Positions 27,401 to 36,500 of a stretch of DNA of 44,912 nucleotides are shown here, piece by piece (position 1 is the stretch's first letter; the number at the start of each line of letters is the position of its first letter). Both the position numbers and the translations under genes were made by a program. The notes below the pieces were generated by a model. The model was not told the origin of the DNA and did not search any database. It saw only the letters and a program-made list of their open reading frames with translations. The stretch spans positions 1-44,912 of the forward strand of contig JAFGXQ010000058.1 in the NCBI GenBank assembly GCA_016936575.1, read 5' to 3'. This stretch comes from Deltaproteobacteria bacterium. GTDB lineage: Bacteria; Myxococcota_A; Polyangia; JAAYKL01.

Positions 27401-27675
27401 ATGAGAATAAAGACGGCAATCTGCAGAAAATTATTTCCGCCAATGAAGACAATCCAAGGGGCGTGAAACCGATTGAGGTATACGACGTGGCCGCCGATGC
27501 CAAAGAGCAGAACGACTTGTCCGGCAACGCTGAACTGGTGAAGCAGGGAATGGGCAGGTTGAAAAAAGCGCACGAAAACGCATTAAAAGGCCGTGCCACA
27601 GCGTCCACCGGCGAATTGTCCGGCGACATGAAAAGCCAGTTGGATGCCTTGGGGTATATGGAAGACGAAAAATAG
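24463..27675 (+). CDS. fusion: LPG-synthase-type membrane domain + sulfatase/phosphotransferase domain
   Basis: The protein has 1070 aa from the ATG at 24463, which follows AGGAGGAGA. The first 400 residues hold several membrane helices and the UPF0104/lysylphosphatidylglycerol-synthase membrane pattern: CTVWRWKVLLDGQG (about 139-152), SFAPGTSGLDGYRAYD and VIFVEKLIGF. An acidic linker (about 405-430, DDDEDDSAEQAAED) and about five more helices lead to an alkaline-phosphatase-superfamily domain from residue 620: NVVLVMNDTHRADYAG (626-641), SWTRPSVSTILTG (670-682) and SDHGEEFGEHGGFWHG (about 881-896). The nucleophile position is Thr672, not Cys or Ser, so it should not need formylglycine and is more like phosphoglycerol or phosphoethanolamine transferases. 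It probably moves or modifies an envelope lipid; the substrate is unknown. Confidence 0.85.
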   Translation: MNKKQLIRYAIAAVGIVIFVYFGFRAISIYTNPPTLNDFVKTSVAQEARKLFEQAQNVWNNQFAKKAFFSLVGLFLILVSTLPKKKLWIPKVLFSTGLVALIIHHLLADGKISSILADGIQISVLWILAAFVVKGSGMACTVWRWKVLLDGQGFKIPLKHLVQSFLIGRFIGSFAPGTSGLDGYRAYDISRYTGKVARSLAVIFVEKLIGFFVLGTLLLVAVPLGKSLFSQNHVNATALVMMALAFLGMMGASFVVLFKPGIIRWVTDKFIPKTSPVRKKVDKAVRAVAAYEKRKLHLVKAMAIGFGVHLCTIGMYFCTSRAIFSAPNNVDLFVTSALMIGATVLPLSIAGIGMREGVYVFFLGPIAAIYAFMGYLVGEIISLVGGPVWLVRRSDYYEVMKAQRDAINQDVEDDDEDDSAEQAAEDVAAPNGPKASFLDYGLTGLGAGLLAGLAVAILDALRLWLIGGIDVSLPGYASILYGPFVGILGACFGVALAIWDRLIAKPAARRIVLGTFVGVILFSVFALAIGYFYLFRDVFGEKLGLFAPKMMGSILGLVVAVTLLSVGVAFGLRKLFSGKLEKFANHLVSVGLYAVVTIVLVVMWLAGGHASAGEALQPVKNKKAPNVVLVMNDTHRADYAGPYGNKEGLTPNLDRFAGDSVVYNGFANASWTRPSVSTILTGRYASSHTAMMKGSMLPEEITTLAEVMLSGGYETIGFATNYNLTPFFKVDQGFHDYKYLPPSLPLGSTDEQSKLIFIEVAKKITAKLAGKQEHPDDYYVVGEVVTDKALERLDKRDKARPFFMFLSYMDVHDPYFRHPFDGYGISHRANPNPDPNDTELVEEMKSLYKGEIKYWDAQFGRLIEGLKQRGVYDDTLILVVSDHGEEFGEHGGFWHGTTLYDEMLHILFIVKYAKNSENAAFAGQKTDMWHQLVDVAPLIIQESGLTIPKEMQGLPSRVNEHDTVFAEEDHQGNILTSARYENKDGNLQKIISANEDNPRGVKPIEVYDVAADAKEQNDLSGNAELVKQGMGRLKKAHENALKGRATASTGELSGDMKSQLDALGYMEDEK

Positions 27676-27687
27676 TCCCGACGGTTG

Positions 27688-28383
27688 CTACCGCAGGGGG
27701 CGGCCGATGACCAGATCGGCGGGGATGACCCAGTCTTTTTGGGTTTGGCTGCCAATCCATCCGTAGCCCAGGGGGTCTCCTTTACGGTTGGTGGGTAACA
27801 GCAATACGCCGGTGCCGAAGCCGGTGGTGCTTGCATCTCGGGAATCGGCTTCGTGTTTGAATTTGCTGGCATCGGCGATGCGAACCAGAATTCCCGGCAC
27901 TTCTCCGTGGTTGGCTTTGGGCGCTTCTACTGCGAATGCCACATGTCCGGTGCTGCTGGAGCGAAACCAGGGAGGGCGCTTCCACGCGATGACATCTCCC
28001 GGGCGAATATGAGCGGCGGTGGGCACCCGATACCAGGGACCGCGTTTTTTTCCGGGGTGGATACGGGCGATTTTCTGATAAAAGTGCACTGCCAGCGGGC
28101 GTCGATCGTTGGGGCGTCCAACCGCTTGAAGCGCTGCAGGCGCGGTGCGTTTCAGAACCCATGCGGCCATTCCGGAACAATCAAACAGATAGATACCCTT
28201 GCGTTTATTTACTCTTGTCACATGCTGGTACTTGGTTTCCTGCAATGTGTTTTCAATGTGGGTAAGTAAATCCACCACGCGATCGCCGGCGGATGGACGC
28301 TTTTTCTGAGCGCTTACATGGATTGCAATACTCGTTGCGAAAATAATGCCGACGATGATGTAGCGTTTCTGGAACCTACTCAT
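27688..28383 (-). CDS. exported NlpC/P60-like cysteine peptidase
   Basis: The 231-aa product has a signal peptide (cleavage after VSA, about residue 25) and a compact NlpC/P60-type fold. The catalytic Cys is in FDCSGMAAW (C69), the general-base His in STGHVAFAVE (H147), and RPGDVIAWK (127-135) is the usual loop between them. These enzymes cut peptide stems of peptidoglycan. It lies 40 nt downstream of the LysM/M15 gene on the same strand, so the two wall enzymes are probably co-transcribed. It has no clear ribosome site. Its C-terminal end converges with the fusion gene, 12 bp away. Confidence 0.78.
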   Translation of the reverse strand: MSRFQKRYIIVGIIFATSIAIHVSAQKKRPSAGDRVVDLLTHIENTLQETKYQHVTRVNKRKGIYLFDCSGMAAWVLKRTAPAALQAVGRPNDRRPLAVHFYQKIARIHPGKKRGPWYRVPTAAHIRPGDVIAWKRPPWFRSSSTGHVAFAVEAPKANHGEVPGILVRIADASKFKHEADSRDASTTGFGTGVLLLPTNRKGDPLGYGWIGSQTQKDWVIPADLVIGRPLR

Positions 28384-28423
28384 GTAGTTACGGACGTACT
28401 ACGCAATAAAAAGTTTCAATTTT

Positions 28424-29632
28424 TCACTCTTCGTCGGTTTCATCGCTGTCCACGATGTCGCCGTCGTCGGTGATAGACTCGGCAATCGTGGAGAAGTGAC
28501 CGGTCTCTCCGGGTTCCACGTAGTTCGCCTTTTCTCCCCGTCCGGATACGTCTGTCCATAAATATTTTTTGTCGCGCGTATCCAGATGCACATGAAGCGA
28601 ATTCGGATAAAACCCCGCGCCAACATCATCGAGGCTGGAAATAAATTCGTACAGCAGCGCATTGGATACCCCGTTCACTCTGAAGTCGACGGCTCTACCC
28701 TTGGCGTGCATGGATTGTTTTTTCTTGCCGCGCACCGGCGGGCGATACCCGGACATGATTTCAATGGCTTTTCCCGGAAACCGCTCTGCCACACGTTGCA
28801 TCAGTTCTGCCAGGCGTGGATGCATACGGACGCGGGTATACCCCATCAGCCGCGCCAGTGCCCGTCGACCGCGGGGATGGACGATACCGTTCGGCCGAAT
28901 GAGTTTAATTTTCATGCGTTTGGTTTTTTTGATGCGTACGAACTGCACCGAGTGGGGTTTGTATTGAGCTGTGCGCACCGGAACCGGTCGTTTGGCGCCG
29001 GGAATAAGAATTTCCATGCCGGGTTTCAGCGGGTTGTGTTTGTTGATGTTGTTTTTTCGAGCAATTTTTTTTTCATCCACCACATATGCGCGTGAAATCA
29101 TTGAGAGCGTTTGTCCCTTTATCACGGTGTGCAGAATACCGCCGTCCGCATGGCGACCGCTGACAACAAGGCCTTTTATTCCTCCGGCCCAATCATTTTT
29201 CTTTGAACCGGTACCGTCGTTTTTAGTCTGGCCGACAGTATCAAAGGAAGGGCCGTCATCACCCGGGGGGTTGGGAATAGCCAGGATCTGCCCAAGCGAC
29301 AGCATTTCGTTTTTATTGATATGGTTCAGTTTGCGAAGTTCCTGCTGATTCACTTTGTAGCGACTTGCGATTTTTGCAATCGTATCGCCTTTTTTTACGG
29401 TATGGCTTCTTCGGGCATTGCCGATCAAGCGATCGGGAATAATGAGAATGTCGCCCAGTTGAAGTTTGGTTTCATCTTTAATGCGGTTCAGCTTCTTCAG
29501 GTCGGCGCGGCTTACCGCATATTTTCGGGCAATCCGGGCCAGCGTATCGCCCTGCTCAATTGTGTGTTCCCTGGCCAGTGCGTTGGTCGCGATGAGAAGG
29601 CAGGAGATAACGAGTAAGAATTTGAGTCGCAT
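28424..29632 (-). CDS. LysM-containing peptidase M15 / DUF882 (YcbK-like)
   Basis: I start at the ATG at 29632 (402 aa), which gives a clean signal peptide ending in ALA; a TTG seven codons earlier is possible and neither has a strong ribosome site. Three LysM peptidoglycan-binding modules follow: HTIEQGDTLARIARKY (about 23), HTVKKGDTIAKIASRY (about 77) and HTVIKGQTLSMISRAY (about 168). The C-terminal domain (about 255-370) fits the M15/DUF882 family: EIMSGYRPP, SMHAKGRAVDFRV (zinc ligands His and Asp) and SLHVHLDTR (the third ligand His). It should bind and trim peptidoglycan in the periplasm. The acidic tail (ITDDGDIVDSDETDEE) is unusual. It precedes the NlpC-like gene. Confidence 0.87.
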   Translation of the reverse strand: MRLKFLLVISCLLIATNALAREHTIEQGDTLARIARKYAVSRADLKKLNRIKDETKLQLGDILIIPDRLIGNARRSHTVKKGDTIAKIASRYKVNQQELRKLNHINKNEMLSLGQILAIPNPPGDDGPSFDTVGQTKNDGTGSKKNDWAGGIKGLVVSGRHADGGILHTVIKGQTLSMISRAYVVDEKKIARKNNINKHNPLKPGMEILIPGAKRPVPVRTAQYKPHSVQFVRIKKTKRMKIKLIRPNGIVHPRGRRALARLMGYTRVRMHPRLAELMQRVAERFPGKAIEIMSGYRPPVRGKKKQSMHAKGRAVDFRVNGVSNALLYEFISSLDDVGAGFYPNSLHVHLDTRDKKYLWTDVSGRGEKANYVEPGETGHFSTIAESITDDGDIVDSDETDEE

Positions 29633-29835
29633 TTTGATTTTGTTCGCTTTCAAGCGTTCAGATGTTAATCATATTTATATAGACTTTACAACACGCGCTT
29701 TATTCCGCCGATTTTATATTTGCCTTGATGCCATTTCAAAAAAGCAAATTTTCTGTGTGATATAGATAGGTTCCGCAAAGTAGCGGGTCAGGGATGACGG
29801 GCGAGGAGTATGATGTTTTTGGATTGTAAGGACGG

Positions 29836-30114
29836 TTACTCTTCGAAGGTGTAATGCTTTTTGACCGCTTTTTTGATGTCCCAGGTGCAACTCATCCCCA
29901 GGGGAAAGGTTACGAGATCTCCCGGCCCCATGGATACCGGTTCTCCGCCGTCGGGCGTTACCACCACGTCGCCTTCAAGGAAATAGCAGGTTTCAGTCGC
30001 ATCGTAGGTCCACGGAAATTTGGATTCCTCTTTGGTCCATATTCCCCAGGAACGGATACCCAATGCTTCGATGGTTTCATCAGAAACCTGCTTTTGGATT
30101 TTGATTTCACTCAT
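29836..30114 (-). CDS. small cupin protein (DUF861/Cupin_3 type)
   Basis: The 92-aa protein is a single cupin barrel. WGIWTKEESKFPWTYDATET carries the first motif, CYFLEGDVVVTP the middle strands, and GPGDLVTFPLGMSCTWDIKK the second motif. Members of this group bind a metal or small ligand and are often sugar- or ethanolamine-related, but the ligand here is unknown. The ribosome site AAAGGAG, 8 nt before the ATG at 30114, is strong. It is divergent from the phosphopantetheinyl transferase. Confidence 0.85.
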   Translation of the reverse strand: MSEIKIQKQVSDETIEALGIRSWGIWTKEESKFPWTYDATETCYFLEGDVVVTPDGGEPVSMGPGDLVTFPLGMSCTWDIKKAVKKHYTFEE

Positions 30115-30198
30115 CTCATTGCTCCTTTGCTTTTCGCTGTTCCGGTTTGAAAGTTAGGGTAGTTCCATTTGGGTGGGCACACAACTCGAATATGTTTT

Positions 30199-30243
30199 TT
30201 GACCCGACAAATCGACTATTTTTATCAGGCGATATAGTATCGC
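30199..30243 (+). promoter_or_regulatory. possible promoter with a 15-bp palindrome before the PPTase gene
   Basis: TTGACC (30199-30204) is followed at 18 bp by TATCAG (30223-30228). Just after it, GCGATA-TAG-TATCGC (30229-30243) is a perfect palindrome placed where a repressor would block transcription. The palindrome is certain; the promoter is tentative. Confidence 0.4.
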
Positions 30244-30270
30244 ATAAAACGGATTTCGCCCGGAGGAGAT

Positions 30271-31002
30271 ATGTCGCAGCCATTTTACCATTTGCTTTCT
30301 GATTTGTCGCTTTCTGTCGCAGAGATGGCCATATCGCAACTTCCAGCCGACGCAGTGCTGTTCCCGGAAGAAATGCGCATTCTGGAAAAAGCCGTCGAAA
30401 AAAGGAAAAGAGAGTTCTCCGCAGGTCGGATGCTGGCGCGGCAGGCAATGGAACAGCTCGGGTTGTCGCCCTGTGCGATTGGCGTGGGAGCGCATCGGGA
30501 ACCTCTCTGGCCGGAGGGAATTGTCGGTTCAATTACACACTGTAACAGCTGGTGCGCCGCCGCGTTGGGGTATGATACCGCTATGAAATATGTGGGTATC
30601 GATGTGGAGGACTACGAGAATCGAACGCTGAGTCCGAATTTGGTGAAAAGTATTTGTGTGCCCGAAGAGACGCGGTGGCTTTCTACATTTGGACAGCAGG
30701 ATGCGGCCCGATTGGCCATGGCCGTTTTTTCGGCGAAAGAATCTTTGTTCAAGGCACTTTTCCCGGTTGCGAGGTCGTTTCTGGGGTTTGAGGGAGCGCA
30801 GATTGTGTTTTCTGAACCAGTGGGAGAACAATGCACATGGCGCGGCGTATTGCGCAAGGATTGGGGGCCGTTTTACGAAAACGACGAGTTCAACGGCGGT
30901 CGGTGTGTGTTTGAACGCCCATACGTGGCAACCGCGTTCGTGGTTGCACAACATTGGCGACCCGGAAAAAAGAAAGGCGAACACAGTCTCTGTGTTTGTT
31001 AA
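30271..31002 (+). CDS. 4'-phosphopantetheinyl transferase (EntD/Sfp type)
   Basis: The enzyme (243 aa) transfers the phosphopantetheine arm of CoA to carrier proteins of polyketide, non-ribosomal peptide or fatty-acid synthesis. Family motifs are present: KRKREFSAGRMLAR (44-57), EPLWPEGIVGSITHC (77-91), GIDVE (109-113, Mg ligands D111 and E113) and VFSAKESLFKALF (152-164, E157 and K161). The His in SITH and the preceding WPEG favour the EntD-like branch. The ribosome site GGAGGAG lies close to the ATG. No carrier or synthase gene is visible in the window, so its partner is elsewhere. The next gene begins 6 nt after its stop. Confidence 0.92.
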   Translation: MSQPFYHLLSDLSLSVAEMAISQLPADAVLFPEEMRILEKAVEKRKREFSAGRMLARQAMEQLGLSPCAIGVGAHREPLWPEGIVGSITHCNSWCAAALGYDTAMKYVGIDVEDYENRTLSPNLVKSICVPEETRWLSTFGQQDAARLAMAVFSAKESLFKALFPVARSFLGFEGAQIVFSEPVGEQCTWRGVLRKDWGPFYENDEFNGGRCVFERPYVATAFVVAQHWRPGKKKGEHSLCVC

Positions 31003-31008
31003 AACAGA

Positions 31009-32151
31009 ATGCGCATAGGCAAACTGAAATTGATGATTCCCGATTGCCCCCACTGTGGGTATCCGGTGATTCTGGATGGATTCAGCCAATCTGTGACCTG
31101 CGAATCCTGCCGCAATACCATTGATATTTCGGACGGACACTGGCGTCACATATTCGGTGCCATGTACTATCAAACCGATGAGTTGACAAACGAAGCAGAG
31201 AGGCACTTGATGCTGCAGCTGGATGGTACATTACAGATGCACGCCGACGCGTCAGCGATGTTGTCGGTTCCCTGCGCGAGCTGTGAAACCCCGTTGGATG
31301 TGATGCGTATCAGTGCCGGGGCCCACAGTTTACTTTGCCACCAATGCGGCCATCAGCATGCGTTGCAGTCGATTCCATTGGCGAGTAGTGCGTCTCAAGC
31401 CGCATTCGCGGTGGGACAGGGACCCATGGGGGGTGACCTGTCGGTTGCGCAAATCGCTCCTATCACGATGAGCTGTCCCAACTGTGCAGCAGCTCTCAGA
31501 ATCAGCCGCGACAACGAACGAATCACCACCTGCGACTTTTGCAACGGCGAGTTCTTGATTCCAGATCCGCTGTGGAAGCGATTGCATCCGGTGAAAACAG
31601 TAACCCCCTGGTATGTACTGTTTGACCAACCCCCGCCACCCACTGCGGAGGAACTGGCACAGTTGCGCGCTCAGCAGGAAGCGGAAGCGCAAGAACAAGC
31701 CCGAAAGAATGCGGCAGATGAACGGGTGCGCGCGTTGGAAGCGAGCATTGAATCACTCAACCAATCCATTGCCCGGGAGCAGCGTTTTTTTTCGGCGTCC
31801 ACTGCCGGCGGTTACGTCGCTGCGCTGATGGGCGGTATTTTTCTTATCGGATTTCCCATCATTTTTGTCACTCCCCTGGCTGAACTGGTCGGCGGCATGC
31901 TGTGTGACGGGCATTTTTCTGTTTCGACCAACTACAGCGGCGGCAGCACGAACTACGACTACTACTGCAGCCACGGCGACATTCGAGAGAGTTTTAATGT
32001 CTTTGCACTGTACGCCATCCTTATTGGTATCGCGTGTATGTGTCTATTGTGGACGCTCTATATTCCGGTGCGCCGCTACAAACTGCAGGCCCGTATTCGT
32101 CCCCTCGAACAAGAGCGCAATCAGCTCGAAGAATCGCTCTTCGTCAAGTAA
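31009..32151 (+). CDS. zinc-ribbon membrane protein, function unknown
   Basis: The 380-aa product starts 6 nt after the PPTase stop, probably by coupling; ATG at 31033 is an alternative start. It has three pairs of CxxC motifs: CPHCG and CESC (residues 13-34), CASC and CHQCG (about 88-113), and CPNC and CDFCN (about 157-180), which should form zinc ribbons. A charged Ala/Glu/Gln/Arg coiled coil (about 213-262) follows, then a hydrophobic segment (AALMGGIFLIGFPIIFVTP), a Tyr/Ser/Gly-rich loop and a second membrane helix (FALYAILIGIACMCLLWTLYI). The layout suggests cytoplasmic zinc ribbons and a small membrane anchor. I do not recognise a named family. Confidence 0.78.
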   Translation: MRIGKLKLMIPDCPHCGYPVILDGFSQSVTCESCRNTIDISDGHWRHIFGAMYYQTDELTNEAERHLMLQLDGTLQMHADASAMLSVPCASCETPLDVMRISAGAHSLLCHQCGHQHALQSIPLASSASQAAFAVGQGPMGGDLSVAQIAPITMSCPNCAAALRISRDNERITTCDFCNGEFLIPDPLWKRLHPVKTVTPWYVLFDQPPPPTAEELAQLRAQQEAEAQEQARKNAADERVRALEASIESLNQSIAREQRFFSASTAGGYVAALMGGIFLIGFPIIFVTPLAELVGGMLCDGHFSVSTNYSGGSTNYDYYCSHGDIRESFNVFALYAILIGIACMCLLWTLYIPVRRYKLQARIRPLEQERNQLEESLFVK

Positions 32152-32260
32152 GATTTGTCGGCAAGATTTTTTAGTAACGAAGAACCTGTAGGGCACAATA
32201 CACATGGTGCAGAATACCGCGCAAATGCCGGGGGGGTTACAGAAACGAGAAATCCACATT

Positions 32261-33421
32261 TTAAGAGCATTCGGGCAATATGGGGCCGGCTTCGAATCCG
32301 GAGTTCGGGTCGTCGCAAGTCATTGATGGTGAGGTTTCGTGTGTGAAACACTCGCCGGGGTGCTCGCTGCAGTAGGTTTCACATGTATCCACATTACAGG
32401 AACGCCAATTCAATGTGTGAAAATTGGAGTCGTTGTCTTTCCCCCAAAAAAATGTTTGACACCCGGGCGACAGAATAGGCCCGCAATGACCTTCACATCG
32501 CATCACGCCGTTCTCATCCATCGTTCGTTCACTCACGAACGCATCAATCACATCTGCGCAGGTTGCGCCGCCGCCCTCACCCTGTACGTGCTCGCCGCAC
32601 CGGCCAAAAGATGCGTGTGCACCGTTCTCCGCATCGAACGCTGCCTCAGAATTGGCGCACTCGTGACAGGCGGTACATTCCACCATGGGGGGAAGCCCGG
32701 CGGGCGGACACTCCACCCACCCTTCTTCGCAGGCGCGCTTTCGCCAGTAGTTGATGCGCTCCACACAACTGGTGCCGCTGGTTTTCCAAACCGCCCGGGT
32801 GGTGTGATGAGGTCCACATTCCCACTGGCAGGCTTCGTCCAGCAGCTTTTGCACACAGGGGCACACCGTGGCATAACGCTCTCCAAAGCAATTGGCATTT
32901 CCGGGATGGGTATCGCAGCGAAGCGTCGATTCTGTGGGAAAAAAGCAGCTTCGTGAACCATCGGTCGCATCTACCTCAATAGACACCAGGTACAATCCCT
33001 CGGAGGGCGCCTCCGGCCACCAGCAACCGCCCTCCCGACACGAGAACCCCAAACCGGCGGCAACCTCCTGAAAATCGGACATCTCCGGGTACGCCACCGG
33101 ACGCCCCGCATCACAGGCATAGAATTCACAGTTTTGCGACAGCGCGCCTTCGCACACATCTTTGCATGTGGGACCGTTCACGTTGCCGTCGTTTTTCATC
33201 ACCCAGATCACATCGGCCGATTGTTCATCATAACAAGTGTATCCGGCCGCGCACTTCACTCCGGTAGAGGTGATTGCGCCTTCGGTATCTTGTGTTTCCT
33301 GCTGTTCGGTGTCGGTGTCGGCCGACGCCCCGCCGTTGGAATTTGAGCAGCCCGCCAACATCGTTCCCACGCTGTACAATATCCATAATACATTTTTCAA
33401 AATTAAATGATTGAGATGCAT
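32261..33421 (-). CDS. Cys-rich lipoprotein, function unknown
   Basis: I start at 33421 (MHLNHLIL, 386 aa) because a perfect TATAAT ends 7 nt upstream and the ATG at 33430 lies inside that box. The signal peptide ends in the lipobox LAGC (about residue 25), followed by a Thr/Asp/Glu-rich stretch (SADTDTEQQETQD). The mature part has about 30 Cys residues, many in CxxxC spacings (CKDVCEG, CEGHCGP, CNVDTCETYC, CTACHEC), and would be held together by disulfides outside the cell. No known domain is evident. It should be surface- or periplasm-anchored. It lies 133 nt downstream of dnaE2 but has its own predicted promoter, so it is probably independent. Confidence 0.8.
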   Translation of the reverse strand: MHLNHLILKNVLWILYSVGTMLAGCSNSNGGASADTDTEQQETQDTEGAITSTGVKCAAGYTCYDEQSADVIWVMKNDGNVNGPTCKDVCEGALSQNCEFYACDAGRPVAYPEMSDFQEVAAGLGFSCREGGCWWPEAPSEGLYLVSIEVDATDGSRSCFFPTESTLRCDTHPGNANCFGERYATVCPCVQKLLDEACQWECGPHHTTRAVWKTSGTSCVERINYWRKRACEEGWVECPPAGLPPMVECTACHECANSEAAFDAENGAHASFGRCGEHVQGEGGGATCADVIDAFVSERTMDENGVMRCEGHCGPILSPGCQTFFWGKDNDSNFHTLNWRSCNVDTCETYCSEHPGECFTHETSPSMTCDDPNSGFEAGPILPECS

Positions 33422-33428
33422 GCCTGCC

Positions 33429-33457
33429 ATTATACAGGATTTTCAGAAGAACGTCAT
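33429..33457 (-). promoter_or_regulatory. promoter of the Cys-rich lipoprotein gene (leaderless)
   Basis: On the minus strand TATAAT (33429-33434) and ATGACG (33452-33457) are 17 bp apart. Seven nucleotides separate the -10 box from the ATG at 33421, so transcription should start almost on the start codon. Confidence 0.6.
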
Positions 33458-33554
33458 ACGAGTTCGGCCAGATACCGGATATGCCCCCAAAAGGCGTCAC
33501 CATGGCTCATTCCCAGAAGACGGTATTGCAGATGATTTTGTAAGAAATGAAAGC

Positions 33555-36500
33555 CTATCTGAAATCTCGGCTTTGGGTGACTGCTGTTTTTCCGGGGGCG
33601 GGCAGGTTGGGGCGCCATAACTCTTTGGCAATTACATGGGTAACGCCGTTCTGATACTGTACCTGCCCCGTGACGCCCAAAATCGGCACCGTTTTGGCGA
33701 CTAATTTATATTTTTCGAAAACATCTCTGAAGCATATGAGATTGACGAATCCGGTTTCATCTTCGAGGGTCATAAACACCACTCCGGCCGCGGTGGACGG
33801 TCGCTGTCGGCAAATGACCATGCCCACATAGTGAATCAGTTGATTTTTATATCGGTTGATTTCAGACGCAGTGGGAATGTTTTTTGTTTTCAGTATGTCG
33901 CGAAACAGCTGCAGCGGATGGCCCTCTGTGCTGTGGCCGGTAAGGGCGTAATCCAGGGTAATGGTGTCGAACAGATTCAGTTCTGAAAAGGCGATATGCC
34001 GATAACTGTCGGGGATATTCATGTTTGCTGAAGAGGTTGCGGGGGAGGAATGCGCTGCCAGGCCGTTCCACAGTGCGTTGCGACGGTTGGGGTTGAGACT
34101 GTCGAGTGCACCCGACAGCGCGAGCTGCTTTTGAACATGCGACGGCAGCGCGGTACGGTTTGTGAAATCATCCATATCTGTAAACGGCGCTGTTTTTCGC
34201 GCGGTGAAAATTTTCTGATAATGCTCTTTGCCGACGGCCTTGATATGGCGCATCCCCATCAAAATGGTGTTTTTCAGCGGTACCGTGCAATACCATGAAC
34301 TTTTTTTCACGTTCACTTTGTGAACCGTGACGCCTTTGCGTTTTGCATCTTCCACCAGGGTGGACGGCATGTAAAACCCCATCGGCAATGCGTTCAGCAG
34401 CGCACAGGTGAATTCGGCGGGGTAGTGATTGCGCAGATAGGCGGAGGCGTAGCTGATGAGCGCGAAGCTCGCCGCGTGACTTTCGGGAAACCCGTACTCT
34501 CCGAACCCGCGAATCTGTTCGAATACGCGTTCGGCGAATTCTTTGGCAATGCCCTTTTTTTCCATACGCGAGATCAGTCGTTCCCTGTGTCGGTCGATGC
34601 GACCGGATTTTTTCCATGCCGCCATGTCGCGGCGAAGCTGGTCGGCCTCTCCCGGCGTGTAGTCCGCCGCAAGAATGGCGATTTTCATCACCTGTTCCTG
34701 AAACAACGGGATGCCCAGGGTTTTTTTCAATACCGGTGCCAGTGACGGATGCGGATACGAAATCGGTTCTTCGCCGTTGCGACGCGCCAGGTACGGATGC
34801 ACCATGCCGCCGGTAATCGGCCCCGGGCGAACGATGCTGATTTGGATAACCAGATCGTAAAAGGTTTTGGGCCGTAACCTCGGCAACATACTCATTTGCG
34901 CCCGGCTCTCAATTTGAAAGACACCGATGGTGTCGCCTTTTTGAATCATTTCAAAGGTGCTGTCATCGAGGGGAATACTCGCCAAATCAAGGTGCAGCTG
35001 TTGTGTTTCCTTCAGCAGATCAAAGCAGTTGTGAAGGTGGTGCAGGGCGCCGAGTCCGAGCAAATCGACCTTGAACAATCCCAGTGTCTCCACATCATCT
35101 TTATCCCATTGAATGACCGTTCTTCCCGGCATGGTGGCGTTCTCCACCGGAACCAGAGTATGGATGGGGTCGCTGCCCAGAATGAAGCCCCCGGGATGGA
35201 TGGACAAATGCCTCGGAAAATCGATCAGTTCATTGGTCAGCTGGTACAGCCGCTGGTACAGGGGCGCGGTGAGCGGAAATCCCGCGATTTCCATGGCTTC
35301 CGGGTCGAGGGTGCCGTAGCGGGAGAGCAGTTTGGAGAGTCTCCCCAACGAGATGTCGTCGATTCCCAGGGTTTTTCCCACATCGCGAACGGCGGAACGG
35401 GGGCGGTAGCGCACAATCACCGCAACCATGGCGGCGTGACTTCGCCCGTAGCGGGTGTACACATGTTGAATCACTTCTTCACGTCGATTGTGTTCAATGT
35501 CGAGGTCGATGTCGGGGGGCTCATTTCGTTCTCTGGAGATGAAACGTTCGAACAGCAGATTCATCTTCACCGGGTCGATGGCGGTGATTCCCAGACAAAA
35601 GCAAACCGCGGAATTGGCGGCGGAACCGCGCCCCTGGCATAAGATATTGTGTTGTTTGCAGAACTCCACAATTTCATACATGGTCAGAAAATAGCCTGGA
35701 TAATCGAGTTCATTGATTAACGCCAGCTCTTCATTGAGTTGGGCGACAGTGTTTTGGGGGATGCGATTGTCGTACCGTTTTCGGGCGCCTTCGAACGTGA
35801 GAATGCGCAGCCGTTCGAAAGAAGAGATGCCCGCCTGATTTACCTCAGACGGATACCTGTATTGAATTTGTGATAAAGAGAACTGACATTGCTCGGCGAT
35901 GCGGTTGGTTTGGTCGACCGCCTCAGGCACATCGGCGAACAGGGTGGCGAATGCGGTGGTACTGAGCAGGTGGTGTTCCGCATTGGCGCGTAGTTTTCGG
36001 CGCGCCTCGGTCAGCGCAACACCGTGCTGAACGCAGGTGAGAACATCTTGAATCGAGCGACGCGGCCTGGAATGGTACAGAATTTCGGTTGCCGCCACCA
36101 GGGGGATAGTGTGCTGTTGTGACTGGGTGGTCATCCAATGGTTCTGTTTGGGGTCCGCCGCGTTTTTGTGGCGGGTCAACAGCAGGCCCAGCTGATCGCG
36201 AAAGTGGGTTTTCAATTGGGTGATGACTGAGACTTCTTTTTTTTCTGTGGAACAGAACGGACGCAGGGCAAAAAGCCCTTCGGCGTATAGACATACAGTG
36301 CGTAGTGAAACCATACTCTGCCCTTTGGGATGGGACAGGCGGCCCTTGCTGATGATGCGGCAGAGGTTCTGATACCCTTCGTGATTGGTGGCCAGAAGAA
36401 TGATTGGGGAACCGTCGGTCAGGGTGACCTGGGCGCCGATGATCAGATGGATACCCAATGCGACGGCCCGTCGGTGCGCGCGAACGATTCCGTACACGCC

